Under the pieces are notes generated by a model. The model did no database searches. It saw only the letters and a program-made list of their open reading frames with translations, and was not told where the DNA came from. Made by a program: the position numbers and the translations under genes. A stretch of 64,000 nucleotides of DNA, taken from contig NZ_PDFK01000003.1 of the NCBI RefSeq assembly GCF_002845985.1, positions 620,001 to 684,000 of the forward strand. Reading direction: 5' to 3'. How positions within the stretch are numbered: the stretch's first letter is position 1; each line of letters starts with the position of its first letter. This document shows positions 28,218 through 36,839 of this stretch, in pieces. This DNA is from Lysinibacillus fusiformis (GTDB lineage Bacteria; Bacillota; Bacilli; Bacillales_A; Planococcaceae).

Positions 28218-29324
28218 CTAATCAATAGGTCGATTCCACCGCAGATGATATTGAACATTCCTATTTTTCGTTTCTTTATCCAATACTAATAATCTGTCAC
28301 CTGCTTGAATAACATAGGTCTCCTCTAATGTACGTATACCAGGTTGTTGTTGGTCAGGATTGATAACACCTATATTTTCTTCCCACAATACTTGATGATT
28401 ATTCATATCATAAAACAAAACCATATGGTCAGCACTTTCCCGCTGTGTTTGACGATAAGACACGAGAGCTGTTTTTTTTGCGATATCCACATCAATCACT
28501 TTAGGTTCTAAATTTTGGTAGGCTTGAATGGCAGGCTCTGTTAGAACAGCCTGACTAAAATCTTGAATTACCTGATAGTCCTCTACAGACTGTGGGTGTG
28601 TGGCAAAATATCCAGGCAACCCTGTCTCAATGAAGAAACGAGCTGTTAGGAAATCTTGAGCTTTTGGGTTCTCACTTAAAGTTTCACCATCAAAGTGATA
28701 GAATTTGCCATCGACACCCTCCAAATATAAATTATTTTGTAAAATAACCATCTGATGTGCACCATTACTTAATTTATCTATTAATGGCTGATATTGCTGA
28801 CGAAATTCTTGCTCAGAAAGTATTTCCTTTCCTGTTGCTATATCTAACAGTGACAATTGACCAAACTCATCATCACGATGATGAACAAGAAGACCACCCA
28901 TAAAATTCCCAATCAATGTATCTTTATGGGAAGCTGATTTTGTCCATTGCTTTTCACCTGTCTCTAAATTCACAGCCACAATGAGATAATGAGCAATCAA
29001 ATGCGTAATGCCGTTCGATGTTCCATTATTTTCAGAGCCTTGCACCATTTGGACAGCAATGTGTTGTGAATCATCTGTATAAATGGGCGAATCAGATTTT
29101 ATAGGAAAGCTTCTCCCCGCTAAGCCAAAAACAATCATGACTAGATTGCTAACCACTATAAATACAACTAGTAAAATGCTAGAAATAACAAGGCTTTTAC
29201 GTTTAATGACGATAAACAATAACAGTAAAAATCCTAATCCCAACACGATACATAAAAAAATATCATGCATCAGCCAGCCATTCAAACGCCATGAATACGT
29301 ATATCGTTGAAGAAATTGTTCCAC
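28218..29324 (-). CDS. Membrane-anchored protein with beta-propeller-like outer domain
   Basis: 368 residues. Two hydrophobic segments at about 18-40 and 45-70 anchor the protein. The remainder is extracytoplasmic with repeated motifs of the type AVNLETGEKQW, SLLDIATGKEI and LFYDMNNHQVLWEE, as in PQQ-like or WD-type propeller blades. No catalytic motif is visible. Followed by no clear partner; the CbrC-like gene ends 24 bases upstream, so they may be co-transcribed. Function unknown. Confidence 0.7.
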   Translation of the reverse strand: MEQFLQRYTYSWRLNGWLMHDIFLCIVLGLGFLLLLFIVIKRKSLVISSILLVVFIVVSNLVMIVFGLAGRSFPIKSDSPIYTDDSQHIAVQMVQGSENNGTSNGITHLIAHYLIVAVNLETGEKQWTKSASHKDTLIGNFMGGLLVHHRDDEFGQLSLLDIATGKEILSEQEFRQQYQPLIDKLSNGAHQMVILQNNLYLEGVDGKFYHFDGETLSENPKAQDFLTARFFIETGLPGYFATHPQSVEDYQVIQDFSQAVLTEPAIQAYQNLEPKVIDVDIAKKTALVSYRQTQRESADHMVLFYDMNNHQVLWEENIGVINPDQQQPGIRTLEETYVIQAGDRLLVLDKETKNRNVQYHLRWNRPID

Positions 29325-29347
29325 CTCTCTACCTCCTCTAACAGCGA

Positions 29348-30178
29348 TTAACTAAAATCTGAATAGAGCACATAACGGTCACATTCCAAGCACTGAAATA
29401 AATAGCCTTGATGATGACCATTGTTCATTAACGATGCTGAAAGTTCATCTTTCGGAAAGCCTGTATAATTATCAAATTGATCCTCGATACCTAGCTCCAC
29501 TATATCACTCCAGCCAACATAGCCGATAAACGCACAATAGTCCGAACAATGAGCTACCCAATTATTGCCCTGCCAGCTTACGTAGCCGGGCGTTCGATAG
29601 AGAATTTCTTGTACAAAGGCAGGGTTAGTAACCTGTTCATCATCCATTAAATCTTGCTGGAAAGAGCCATCATATTTTTGGGCAGCCTCTCCACTGTGGA
29701 TGCAAGAAGGACAAAGATAATCTACATCCTCAATAGCGTAAATACCTCCTGTGTAATAGACATCCACTTGCTGTTGACAGCAGTCACAGACAACGATTTC
29801 ACCTGTTTCAAAAATTTTCGCCTCTAGCGGTTTAGGAACATATTTAAAGGTTGGAATGATTGTTTGAGTTGGCTGTTGGTCCCTTATTTTTCGTGGTAGC
29901 AGAGGATTCACCAAATTTGGTTGATTTATGTAGGTTTGCAGAACACCATATTTTTTTCGATCTTTTTTATCAGCTTTATTCATAATGGTCGTAAAAAGCC
30001 GATAAGCCTCTAGGTACATCCTAAGCAAGCAATAGACTTCTACTAGTAGCCTTAACGTTTCTTCCGTTTGCTGCTCCTGCTTTAATCGCTCTTTGAAAAC
30101 ATGCATCTGATTAATCGTTATCGGATCTGAAGGATGAAATTTTTGTCTTAGCTCATGCCATTCCTCAGCAATTGTCAT
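29348..30178 (-). CDS. CbrC/UPF0167 family protein with N-terminal extension
   Basis: 276 residues. From about 125 to the end it matches the CbrC (UPF0167) family, with three Cys pairs likely to bind zinc (CDCC, CPSC, CLEC) and the motifs YAIEDVDYLCPSCI, TPGYVSWQGNNW and GYLFQC. The first 100 residues are a helical, TPR-like stretch (LLVEVYCLLRMYLEAYRLF) not part of the usual family. E. coli CbrC has been linked to colicin E2 tolerance. Role here unknown. Confidence 0.8.
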   Translation of the reverse strand: MTIAEEWHELRQKFHPSDPITINQMHVFKERLKQEQQTEETLRLLVEVYCLLRMYLEAYRLFTTIMNKADKKDRKKYGVLQTYINQPNLVNPLLPRKIRDQQPTQTIIPTFKYVPKPLEAKIFETGEIVVCDCCQQQVDVYYTGGIYAIEDVDYLCPSCIHSGEAAQKYDGSFQQDLMDDEQVTNPAFVQEILYRTPGYVSWQGNNWVAHCSDYCAFIGYVGWSDIVELGIEDQFDNYTGFPKDELSASLMNNGHHQGYLFQCLECDRYVLYSDFS

Positions 30179-30208
30179 AAAAAATAGACCTCCTTCTCAC
30201 TCGTCATT

Positions 30209-30517
30209 TTATTTCACAAAAGAGTAATCTTTTATCATTTGGCAAATTTCCACCTTATAGTTCGCGTACCATTTATCTTGTCCCAATTGCTGTGCGGTTA
30301 AATGTTTGGCATTATCTTTCCATGCTTGAATAGCCTCTAGCGATTCCCAATAGGACACCGTAATGCCTTTTCCTTCCTCGTTCCTGACACTTTCAACACG
30401 CAGAAAACCAGGCTGTTGCTGTGCTAGGGCATCGATGAGGTCAGCCATTTTGCCATAGCCCTCCCCATCCTGTTTAGTTCTTTGAGATGTAAAAATCACT
30501 GCATAATAGGTTTCCAT
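30209..30517 (-). CDS. Antibiotic biosynthesis monooxygenase (ABM) domain protein
   Basis: 102 residues forming one dimeric alpha/beta-barrel ABM domain: YYAVIFTSQRT, QQPGFLRVESVRNEEGKGITVSYWES and a Trp-rich centre. Such proteins range from quinol monooxygenases to haem-degrading enzymes; nothing here fixes the substrate. It is divergent from the ArsR-type regulator at 30605. Confidence 0.85.
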   Translation of the reverse strand: METYYAVIFTSQRTKQDGEGYGKMADLIDALAQQQPGFLRVESVRNEEGKGITVSYWESLEAIQAWKDNAKHLTAQQLGQDKWYANYKVEICQMIKDYSFVK

Positions 30518-30604
30518 TTATTTCTCCTCCTCTATTACTTTTATTGTAAACGATAATGAAATTAACTAAAATCAAAATATAGAAAACTGAAAGGATTGTG
30601 ACAT

Positions 30605-31291
30605 ATGGGAATTAATCCAAACATGGCGGAGGTAGCGGCACTTCTTGGCGAAAGGTCAAGAGCAACCATTCTTGCTAGCATGATGGACGGGCGTTTTCAT
30701 ACAGCTAGTGAACTGGCGTATATGGCTGCCATTAAACCACAAACTGCTAGCTTTCATCTTGCTAAATTAGTAGAAGGAAAGCTGATTAAAGTTGAAAAAC
30801 AAGGGCGGCACCGTTATTTTCAATTAGCTGGTGAGGACATTGCTCAATTTCTTGAGTCTTTTCTCGTCATCTCACCGCCACCTGAAGTACGTTCTTTAAA
30901 ACAATCTAGCCAAATGAAATTATTGCAGGATGCTAGAACTTGCTATGACCATCTAGCTGGTAAATTAGGTGTCCAATTAACAGAGTCAATGGTGGATGCA
31001 GGCTATCTAAAATTAGAGGACAAACAATTTATCCTGACAGATGAAGGCACTTTATTTTTTACTACATTCGGGATGGATCTAGCTGCTTTAAAAAGAAAAC
31101 GACGCTCCTTTTCACCTGCTTGTTTAGATTGGAGTGAACGACGTTACCATTTAGCAGGTGCACTAGGCAATGGTCTATTAAACCAATTATTAAACCTCGG
31201 CTGGCTTACACGTGTACCATCTATTCGCGCCATTAAAGTGACTGAGAAAGGTAAAAGAGGTTTTAAAGAGGTATTTCATTTAGACAGCTAG
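30605..31291 (+). CDS. ArsR-family winged-helix regulator
   Basis: 228 residues. The N-terminal 90 are a winged helix of ArsR type (LGERSRATILASMMDGRF, TASELAYMAAIKPQTASFHLAKL, GRHRYFQLAGEDI). The C-terminal half is a second winged-helix-like region. No metal-binding Cys cluster of the classic ArsR kind is visible. Divergent from the ABM gene with an 87-base gap, so it may control it. Confidence 0.85.
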   Translation: MGINPNMAEVAALLGERSRATILASMMDGRFHTASELAYMAAIKPQTASFHLAKLVEGKLIKVEKQGRHRYFQLAGEDIAQFLESFLVISPPPEVRSLKQSSQMKLLQDARTCYDHLAGKLGVQLTESMVDAGYLKLEDKQFILTDEGTLFFTTFGMDLAALKRKRRSFSPACLDWSERRYHLAGALGNGLLNQLLNLGWLTRVPSIRAIKVTEKGKRGFKEVFHLDS

Positions 31292-31319
31292 AAGAATAGA
31301 GGGCTTTTGGATTGCCCCA

Positions 31320-32186
31320 CTAGCCCTTTATTCTACTAAAAGTACGATTTACTAAATAAATCCCACTAATGATAAATAACCCACCAACCACTAACGATTC
31401 ATGTAACGTTTCGTCTAATACTACCCATCCTGTTAGCACCCCAAAAAAAGGTGCTAAAAATAAATAGGCACTTGTTTTTCCTGGATCACTATTTTGAAGA
31501 AGATAGTACCAGCCTGCAAATTGAATGATGGAAGAAAAAATACTAAGCCATAACAAAATCAATAATGACTGTGGATTGACAATAAAGTATGGTTGCTCTA
31601 ACACGACACTTCCTAGCAAAAGGAGTAAGCCCCCAAACAGCATTTGATAGGCTGATAAAACCCATGTATCAAAGAACATTCCCCATGTTTTCACTAAAAG
31701 TGTTGCAATCGCCCAAAATACAGCGGATAAAAGTCCAAATAGAAGACCTATTTTCAATTCAACTTGTGCCCCCATTGTAATGATCACTCCGATTAAGCCA
31801 AGCACAACCCCGATCCACTGATAGAAACGATAGCGTACTTTGGTAAAAATGGTGGCAAATATGACAACGAGTAAAGGGTTTGTAAATGTTAAAATAGATG
31901 ATTCACTTGCTGTAATGGTGCGTAGACTTAAAAAAATACACCCCATTACACCAGCCGTTTGAAATGCTCCGATGATGCATAGCTTGAGCCATTCTCTCTT
32001 TGAGGTCGGATGAGGTCTTTTGAAAATCATGACAACAATGACCATTAGAATCCCTGCCAGCATAAATCGAAGGGCAGCCAATAATAATGGTGATGAATAC
32101 GGTAATCCTAATTTTACGATAGCAAACGATGAACCCATTAAAAAGGTTGTTACTACTAGTAAAGCAATAAATTGATAGTTTTTCAT
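31320..32186 (-). CDS. EamA/DMT family transporter
   Basis: 288 residues with about ten hydrophobic segments arranged as two EamA repeats (MGSSFAIVKLGL ... and LSAVFWAIATLLVKTWG ...). Drug/metabolite exporters of this superfamily move amino acids, metabolites or drugs; the substrate cannot be read. Convergent with the ArsR gene, 28 bases apart. Confidence 0.9.
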   Translation of the reverse strand: MKNYQFIALLVVTTFLMGSSFAIVKLGLPYSSPLLLAALRFMLAGILMVIVVMIFKRPHPTSKREWLKLCIIGAFQTAGVMGCIFLSLRTITASESSILTFTNPLLVVIFATIFTKVRYRFYQWIGVVLGLIGVIITMGAQVELKIGLLFGLLSAVFWAIATLLVKTWGMFFDTWVLSAYQMLFGGLLLLLGSVVLEQPYFIVNPQSLLILLWLSIFSSIIQFAGWYYLLQNSDPGKTSAYLFLAPFFGVLTGWVVLDETLHESLVVGGLFIISGIYLVNRTFSRIKG

Positions 32187-32214
32187 ACAAGATACTCCTA
32201 ACCTGTTTCATTAA

Positions 32215-32373
32215 TCACTACTATCTGATTATAAACAGGAAGCTATTCAACGCTTATCGAAGTATGGATTACATCCATGTAAAAGAATGGGACAATTAGA
32301 TTGCTACTTAAAGCGACTTCATTGGGGGAGGTATTTTATTTTCATGAATTTCAATAAAAAATCTTACCTCTAA
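32215..32373 (+). pseudogene. Possible decayed coding remnant
   Basis: An open stretch of about 52 codons with no start codon and a protein-like composition (EAIQRLSKYGLHP, CYLKRLHWGRYF) lies in the intergenic gap and ends at TAA 32371. I do not recognise it. It may be the tail of a lost gene, or chance. Confidence 0.25.
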
Positions 32374-32391
32374 CAACAAAGAGGTAAGATG
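32353..32391 (-). terminator. Terminator of the alpha/beta hydrolase gene
   Basis: A perfect 11-base stem ATCTTACCTCT with an eight-base loop, followed on the minus strand by six U. It lies ten bases past the stop at 32401. Confidence 0.85.
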
Positions 32392-32400
32392 CTATAACTA

Positions 32401-33336
32401 TCAGTTATCCATAAATTCTTTTAGGTTTTCAACAATTTCTTGTGATCTTGTATGGTGTAAGTAATGGTCACCGTCCAATGTGATTACTTTTCCATGAACT
32501 GAATTTTTGACTTGCTCTTCATGCAATGGTATCCAATTTTTTTCAATGCCTTCACTTTTCGCCTGAACAAATAACAAAAGAGGTAAATCTTTAGGGAAAG
32601 TTACGTTTTTGGCTGCTGTAAAATTCATTTCTATATTTGTTAATTCATTGGAAGTGCTCGTATTATAAAAGTTTTTGTTTGTAATCATCCGTATTTGTTC
32701 TTTTGTGTCATCATCATACGGTAGGCCAGCATATGGATCATCTGAAAATTTTATAAGAACTCTAGCGATCCCGGTTTTTTTGAGAAGTTGTAACGACTTA
32801 ATTGGGAATTTCGTATCCATACCGTCTTGAGTAGGCACACTGCTATCAATCCCGACAAATGCAGTCACCTCATTCGGATATTTATTGACATAATCGAGTC
32901 CATAAATACCTGCTATAGAGTGTCCCATGAGCATATAGCGGTCAATTTTCAACGCCTGTAAAGCTTCATGAATCTCACTCACTATGTTGTCGGTGCTTCG
33001 TTCTTTATCGGTATCATCACTTAAACCATAGCCAAAAGGCTCTATTGAAACGACTCTGTAATGAGGAGTCAGTTCTTCGATAAGTGGCTTAAAATCAAGT
33101 GTTGGTGCTGCTGTTCCGAAGCCTGGTAGTAGGACGATTGTTTCTGCCCCCTTCCCTTGGATGGTAACATTCATTTTTCCTTCATTCACAGTAATGAGCT
33201 GACCATAGTGTTCTATTTTCCCTTGCTCTATTTTGTTGCAGATAATGTTTACAATAAACACAATAGCAAGTAGCAGCACTATCGTTAAACCGATAACAGC
33301 TATTGTTTTAAGTAAGATTCGAAAAAATTTTTTCAT
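32401..33336 (-). CDS. Membrane-anchored alpha/beta hydrolase
   Basis: 311 residues. An N-terminal membrane segment (about 8-32) anchors the enzyme outside the membrane. The hydrolase fold follows: oxyanion region VLLPGFGTAAP, nucleophile elbow GHSIAG and the catalytic His in LDGDHYLHH. It may act as an esterase or lipase; the substrate is unknown. The start ATG has no clear ribosome site; a GCACGAG/CTCGTGC hairpin (33343-33367) lies directly upstream. The gene lies 166 bases downstream of the histidine kinase gene and may be partly co-transcribed. Confidence 0.85.
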   Translation of the reverse strand: MKKFFRILLKTIAVIGLTIVLLLAIVFIVNIICNKIEQGKIEHYGQLITVNEGKMNVTIQGKGAETIVLLPGFGTAAPTLDFKPLIEELTPHYRVVSIEPFGYGLSDDTDKERSTDNIVSEIHEALQALKIDRYMLMGHSIAGIYGLDYVNKYPNEVTAFVGIDSSVPTQDGMDTKFPIKSLQLLKKTGIARVLIKFSDDPYAGLPYDDDTKEQIRMITNKNFYNTSTSNELTNIEMNFTAAKNVTFPKDLPLLLFVQAKSEGIEKNWIPLHEEQVKNSVHGKVITLDGDHYLHHTRSQEIVENLKEFMDN

Positions 33337-33342
33337 ATTTAT

Positions 33343-33367
33343 GCACGAGGTTCATCTTTGCTCGTGC
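33343..33367. terminator. Hairpin between histidine kinase and hydrolase genes
   Basis: GCACGAG and CTCGTGC pair across an eleven-base loop. Only a short T run follows on the plus strand and A/T-rich sequence on the minus strand, so it is a weak terminator or a leader structure. Confidence 0.4.
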
Positions 33368-33502
33368 TTTCCTCCCTTACAACCGTTATTCCAGCTAGCT
33401 TACTTAGCTGTTATTGAGCAGTGTAAAGGACGAAGATGTCTACCATATGACGGTAATATGAACGCAATATGAACAACAAAAAAATTTCGCTATCTCACGC
33501 AT

Positions 33503-34864
33503 TTACTGTGTGATAAGAGGCAATTGGATAATGATGGTCGTCCCTTGTCCAAGCTTACTCTCTACTTGAATGTCTCCTTGATGCAATGATACGATTTGCT
33601 TAACGATTGCGAGACCCATTCCACTCCCATCATATTTACGACTATGTGAACGATCCGCCTTAAAAAACCGCTCAAAAATACGCTTCTGATCCTCTAAAGA
33701 AATCCCAATGCCCGAATCACTTACTCGTACTATCACATGATGAGCGTCCTGCTTCATACTGACCCCAATCATACTACCTTCATTGGAAAATTTAATACTA
33801 TTAGTAAGAAGATTGGTCCATACCTGATTTAATTGGTCATAATCAGCCATTATATGAACAGCCTGTAAATGAAGATTAAACTGGATGTTGCGAGCAGACC
33901 ATTGCGGCTGAATGGCAACAATTACTCGTCTAATTTGCTCATCCAGACTAAACGTCGCACATTGCATTGGCTGTGTCTTCGACTCGAGCAAACTTAGCTT
34001 TAACAGGCTATCACTCATCTTAGACATTCGCTTTGCTTCCGACATGATAATATCAAGATAGCGACTTTTCTCCTCGTCTGTAATATCTACTTGCTTCAAT
34101 GCTGCTGCATAGCCTGATATGGAAGTAAGTGGTGACTGAACCTCGTGTGAGACGTTTGATACAAACTCTCTCCGCATTTGCTCCAATTGCTGTAACCCCT
34201 CCGCCATGTCCTCAAAACTTTTGGCCAAGGTACCTAGCTCCCCTGATTGTTTAATATTTAACTCAACATTGAAATCTCCACCTGCAATATGCTTTGTTGC
34301 TGTTGTCAATTTTTTTATTGGCTTGACGAGAAACCTAGCAGCCACTATAAACACGACACTGCCAATAACAAGAGCATAAGTAGCAAAATTCAATATCAAT
34401 TTTATAGCAAAGGAAGTAGAAGGGAGGGAGATGGGTTCGATAAACATCGCCTTAGTCCCCATTGCAGTTTGTAGTGGCATTCCTACAAAAATAGACGAAA
34501 CACCACCCGGATTAACTTGAATGACTTCCCCATCCAGTACACTTTGAACTTGTGTCATTGTTACATTGGCCAGTGGAACACCCTTTTGCTCTCCGTAGGA
34601 TTTGAACTGCCCCTTTTCTTCATAAATGCGGATATAGTAGGATTCAAGCTGATGCATTTCACGAATAAATTGTTCTGCTTCATTAAATGGCAATGTCTCA
34701 AATATATGGACAATGTCCTGACCAAAATTCACTAGGGGGATTTGTAAGTTTTCATTCAATTTATCTTCAAATACCCATGTTGCCATAAAAAAGGATATAG
34801 TTGTGCCACCAATTACGGCAACTAGAAATGTTAAAACGACACGCGTATATAATGATTGAATCAT
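33503..34864 (-). CDS. Sensor histidine kinase, two-component system
   Basis: 453 residues. TM1 at about 8-30, an extracytoplasmic sensor of about 125 residues, TM2 at about 155-178, a HAMP linker, HisKA with His240 in NVSHEVQSPLT, and HATPase_c with the N box (NLLTNSIKFS), G1 (DSGIGI) and G2 (GSGMGLAI). It autophosphorylates and passes phosphate to the OmpR-type regulator upstream. The start overlaps the regulator's stop by four bases. The ligand is unknown; the layout is like the B. subtilis YkoH group. Confidence 0.93.
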   Translation of the reverse strand: MIQSLYTRVVLTFLVAVIGGTTISFFMATWVFEDKLNENLQIPLVNFGQDIVHIFETLPFNEAEQFIREMHQLESYYIRIYEEKGQFKSYGEQKGVPLANVTMTQVQSVLDGEVIQVNPGGVSSIFVGMPLQTAMGTKAMFIEPISLPSTSFAIKLILNFATYALVIGSVVFIVAARFLVKPIKKLTTATKHIAGGDFNVELNIKQSGELGTLAKSFEDMAEGLQQLEQMRREFVSNVSHEVQSPLTSISGYAAALKQVDITDEEKSRYLDIIMSEAKRMSKMSDSLLKLSLLESKTQPMQCATFSLDEQIRRVIVAIQPQWSARNIQFNLHLQAVHIMADYDQLNQVWTNLLTNSIKFSNEGSMIGVSMKQDAHHVIVRVSDSGIGISLEDQKRIFERFFKADRSHSRKYDGSGMGLAIVKQIVSLHQGDIQVESKLGQGTTIIIQLPLITQ

Positions 34865-35535
34865 TCGTTAACCTCAAGTCGGTAGCCAAGACCTCGTACT
34901 GTCTCAATCTGAAATTCAGTTGTTGCAGTGAAGCGCTCGCGCAGACGCTTAATATGTACATCGATCGTTCGATTATCGCCAGCATAATCCATTCCCCAAA
35001 TTTGATCGATCAGCTGCTCTCGTGTGTAGACCTGCCCAGGTGTTTCCGCAAGCTTATATAATAATTCAAACTCCTTTAGCGGCAGCGAAATAGACTCTGT
35101 TCCATTTTTAATTTTATAGGTCTGACGATCCAGCATGATTTGACCAAGTTGAATGATCTGTGAGTAGCCAATCCTGTAGCGCTTTAGAAGAGCCCTTACT
35201 CGTACCGTCAACTCTAGTGGGTCAAAAGGCTTTGTCAAATAATCATCTGTTCCGAGCTCAAAGCCCTTCACTTTTTCCCATGTTTCCCCCCTTGCTGTTA
35301 GCATCAGTAAGGGAAGCTCAGCATTTACTTTGCGCAGCTCCTTACATAATGTCCAGCCATCCATCGTCGGCATCATAATATCCAGCACAACAAGATCGAC
35401 AGGCATTGAGTGATAGATGGCTAGAGCTTCTTTGCCATCCTCGGCCTCCACTGTTGTGAACCCGTCTTTGCGCAGAAAAAGGCAAACAAGTTCACGAATA
35501 TTCGCATCATCATCCGCAACAAGTATAGTCGGCAT
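34861..35535 (-). CDS. OmpR/PhoB-family response regulator
   Basis: 224 residues from ATG 35535, which has a GGGGAACG site eight bases upstream and starts the receiver domain correctly; the longer frame to 35637 adds an implausible tail. The receiver has the acidic pair DDD, phospho-Asp in VLDIMMP, Thr in MLTARGE and Lys in YLTKPFD. The C-terminal winged helix ends NRTIDVHIKRLRERF and ETVRGLGYRL. Partner of the overlapping kinase gene. Confidence 0.94.
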   Translation of the reverse strand: MPTILVADDDANIRELVCLFLRKDGFTTVEAEDGKEALAIYHSMPVDLVVLDIMMPTMDGWTLCKELRKVNAELPLLMLTARGETWEKVKGFELGTDDYLTKPFDPLELTVRVRALLKRYRIGYSQIIQLGQIMLDRQTYKIKNGTESISLPLKEFELLYKLAETPGQVYTREQLIDQIWGMDYAGDNRTIDVHIKRLRERFTATTEFQIETVRGLGYRLEVNE

Positions 35536-35640
35536 ACGTTCGTTCCCCTTTTCCAATGTATTATTCACATACATTATACTATATATCTGCTTCACTTCCC
35601 TTTTACCACACACTGTTATCAATAGCTGACGTCCCAAAAA

Positions 35641-35690
35641 TAAAAAACCCCCTTCCTCTATACGAAAAAACGATAAAGGAAGAGGATTCT
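35641..35690 (-). terminator. Terminator of amj
   Basis: On the minus strand a CCTCTTCCT...AGGAAGGGG stem with several G-U pairs is followed by TTTTTTATTTTT, immediately after the stop at 35693. Confidence 0.7.
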
Positions 35691-35692
35691 AT

Positions 35693-36508
35693 TCAAGCAA
35701 TCAGCTGTGCAAACCACGCTACATAATGGGCGCCAGGAATCAATAATAGCTGTGCCACAATCGTTCCTAAAAATCTAGAGAACATCATCATAACGGAAGC
35801 TTTTTTTAATTCAAGATAACTTCCTCTCTTATTGATAACATCATCGGCCAGTATGGATATTTTAGGATCAATAAATAGAATCAAAAGTATCGTCGCTATG
35901 CCATTGATTAATCCAGATGCCATAACCGCAGTAGTCTTTAGTTCTGGTACTAACAAAGTGGCATACAAAGCAGATAAAACGCCAATGGTATAAATCGCTG
36001 TTATGACAATATTGATAACAAATAATTTCATTGGTATATCCCGTAAGCTAATACCTTTTAAATAAGTAAAATGAGGTTTATGAATGTGCTTCATACCTCG
36101 TCTTACATATTCAAACGTAAAGCCCTTTTTCAATAAAGCGGGGATTGAGCCTCTTTCCTCTGCCAAATGGACGATAGCCCTTGAAAAAATAGCTATGAAG
36201 GTTGGGATTAGTAAGATCCCTAGTAATGTTCCAAGTGATGCCGCTCCAATAATCAGTCGAAATTGGTTTTCTACATGTATCAAAGCCTGATCGGCTGGTG
36301 CTGTATCAACAAGACTTCCTGTAAATGGTTGCTGCATCATATTCGCCAGCCTCGACACCATAACCATCACATTAAAAAGAGATAAAGCCGATGCTAGTAA
36401 TTTAACACGTGCCCCTGATAAACGTACAGCATAAGCAAGTGTCTCAATAGCATGAATGATTAAAATGAATAAAGCAATCATGATTAATTTATCTGTGATT
36501 AACTCCAC
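35693..36508 (-). CDS. amj: Lipid II flippase Amj
   Basis: A 271-residue polytopic membrane protein (about six segments) of the Amj/YdaH (DUF2837) family: HAIETLAYAVRLSGARV, LASALSLFNVMVMVSRLANM and FIDPKISILADDV. Amj flips lipid II across the membrane and can replace MurJ in B. subtilis, where it is induced by envelope stress. Monocistronic, with its own terminator. An 11-base perfect dyad lies about 75 bases upstream. Confidence 0.88.
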   Translation of the reverse strand: MELITDKLIMIALFILIIHAIETLAYAVRLSGARVKLLASALSLFNVMVMVSRLANMMQQPFTGSLVDTAPADQALIHVENQFRLIIGAASLGTLLGILLIPTFIAIFSRAIVHLAEERGSIPALLKKGFTFEYVRRGMKHIHKPHFTYLKGISLRDIPMKLFVINIVITAIYTIGVLSALYATLLVPELKTTAVMASGLINGIATILLILFIDPKISILADDVINKRGSYLELKKASVMMMFSRFLGTIVAQLLLIPGAHYVAWFAQLIA

Positions 36509-36581
36509 TTCTATACCTACTCTTCGCTTTCCTACAATTTAACATTGTGACGCTTCTCCCGCAAAATAGTTCCGATTGAAA

Positions 36582-36614
36582 AGATCTTACCCTAAAAAGA
36601 TATGGGTAAGATCT
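36582..36614. repeat. Perfect inverted repeat upstream of amj
   Basis: AGATCTTACCC and GGGTAAGATCT, separated by eleven bases. It has only a short T run on the minus strand. It could be a weak terminator for the phospholipase gene or an operator for amj. Confidence 0.45.
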
Positions 36615-36839
36615 AAAAAGCGCTTCTATACAATTGTACTACGCTGCACTTCTAAACCAAATCACAGCTGGAACATTTATCTTTGTTCAAAGATGACGCC
36701 ACTTAATTTTCTAGGTGGAGAAATCACCTTATAAGGGATAATGAACTTGTCCTTTTTGTCATGCACAGCGTGACATCAACGCTAGTAAGAGTGGCAGGTC
36801 TAAGATTATACGCTTATAAATACTGTTCGTATGATAATC

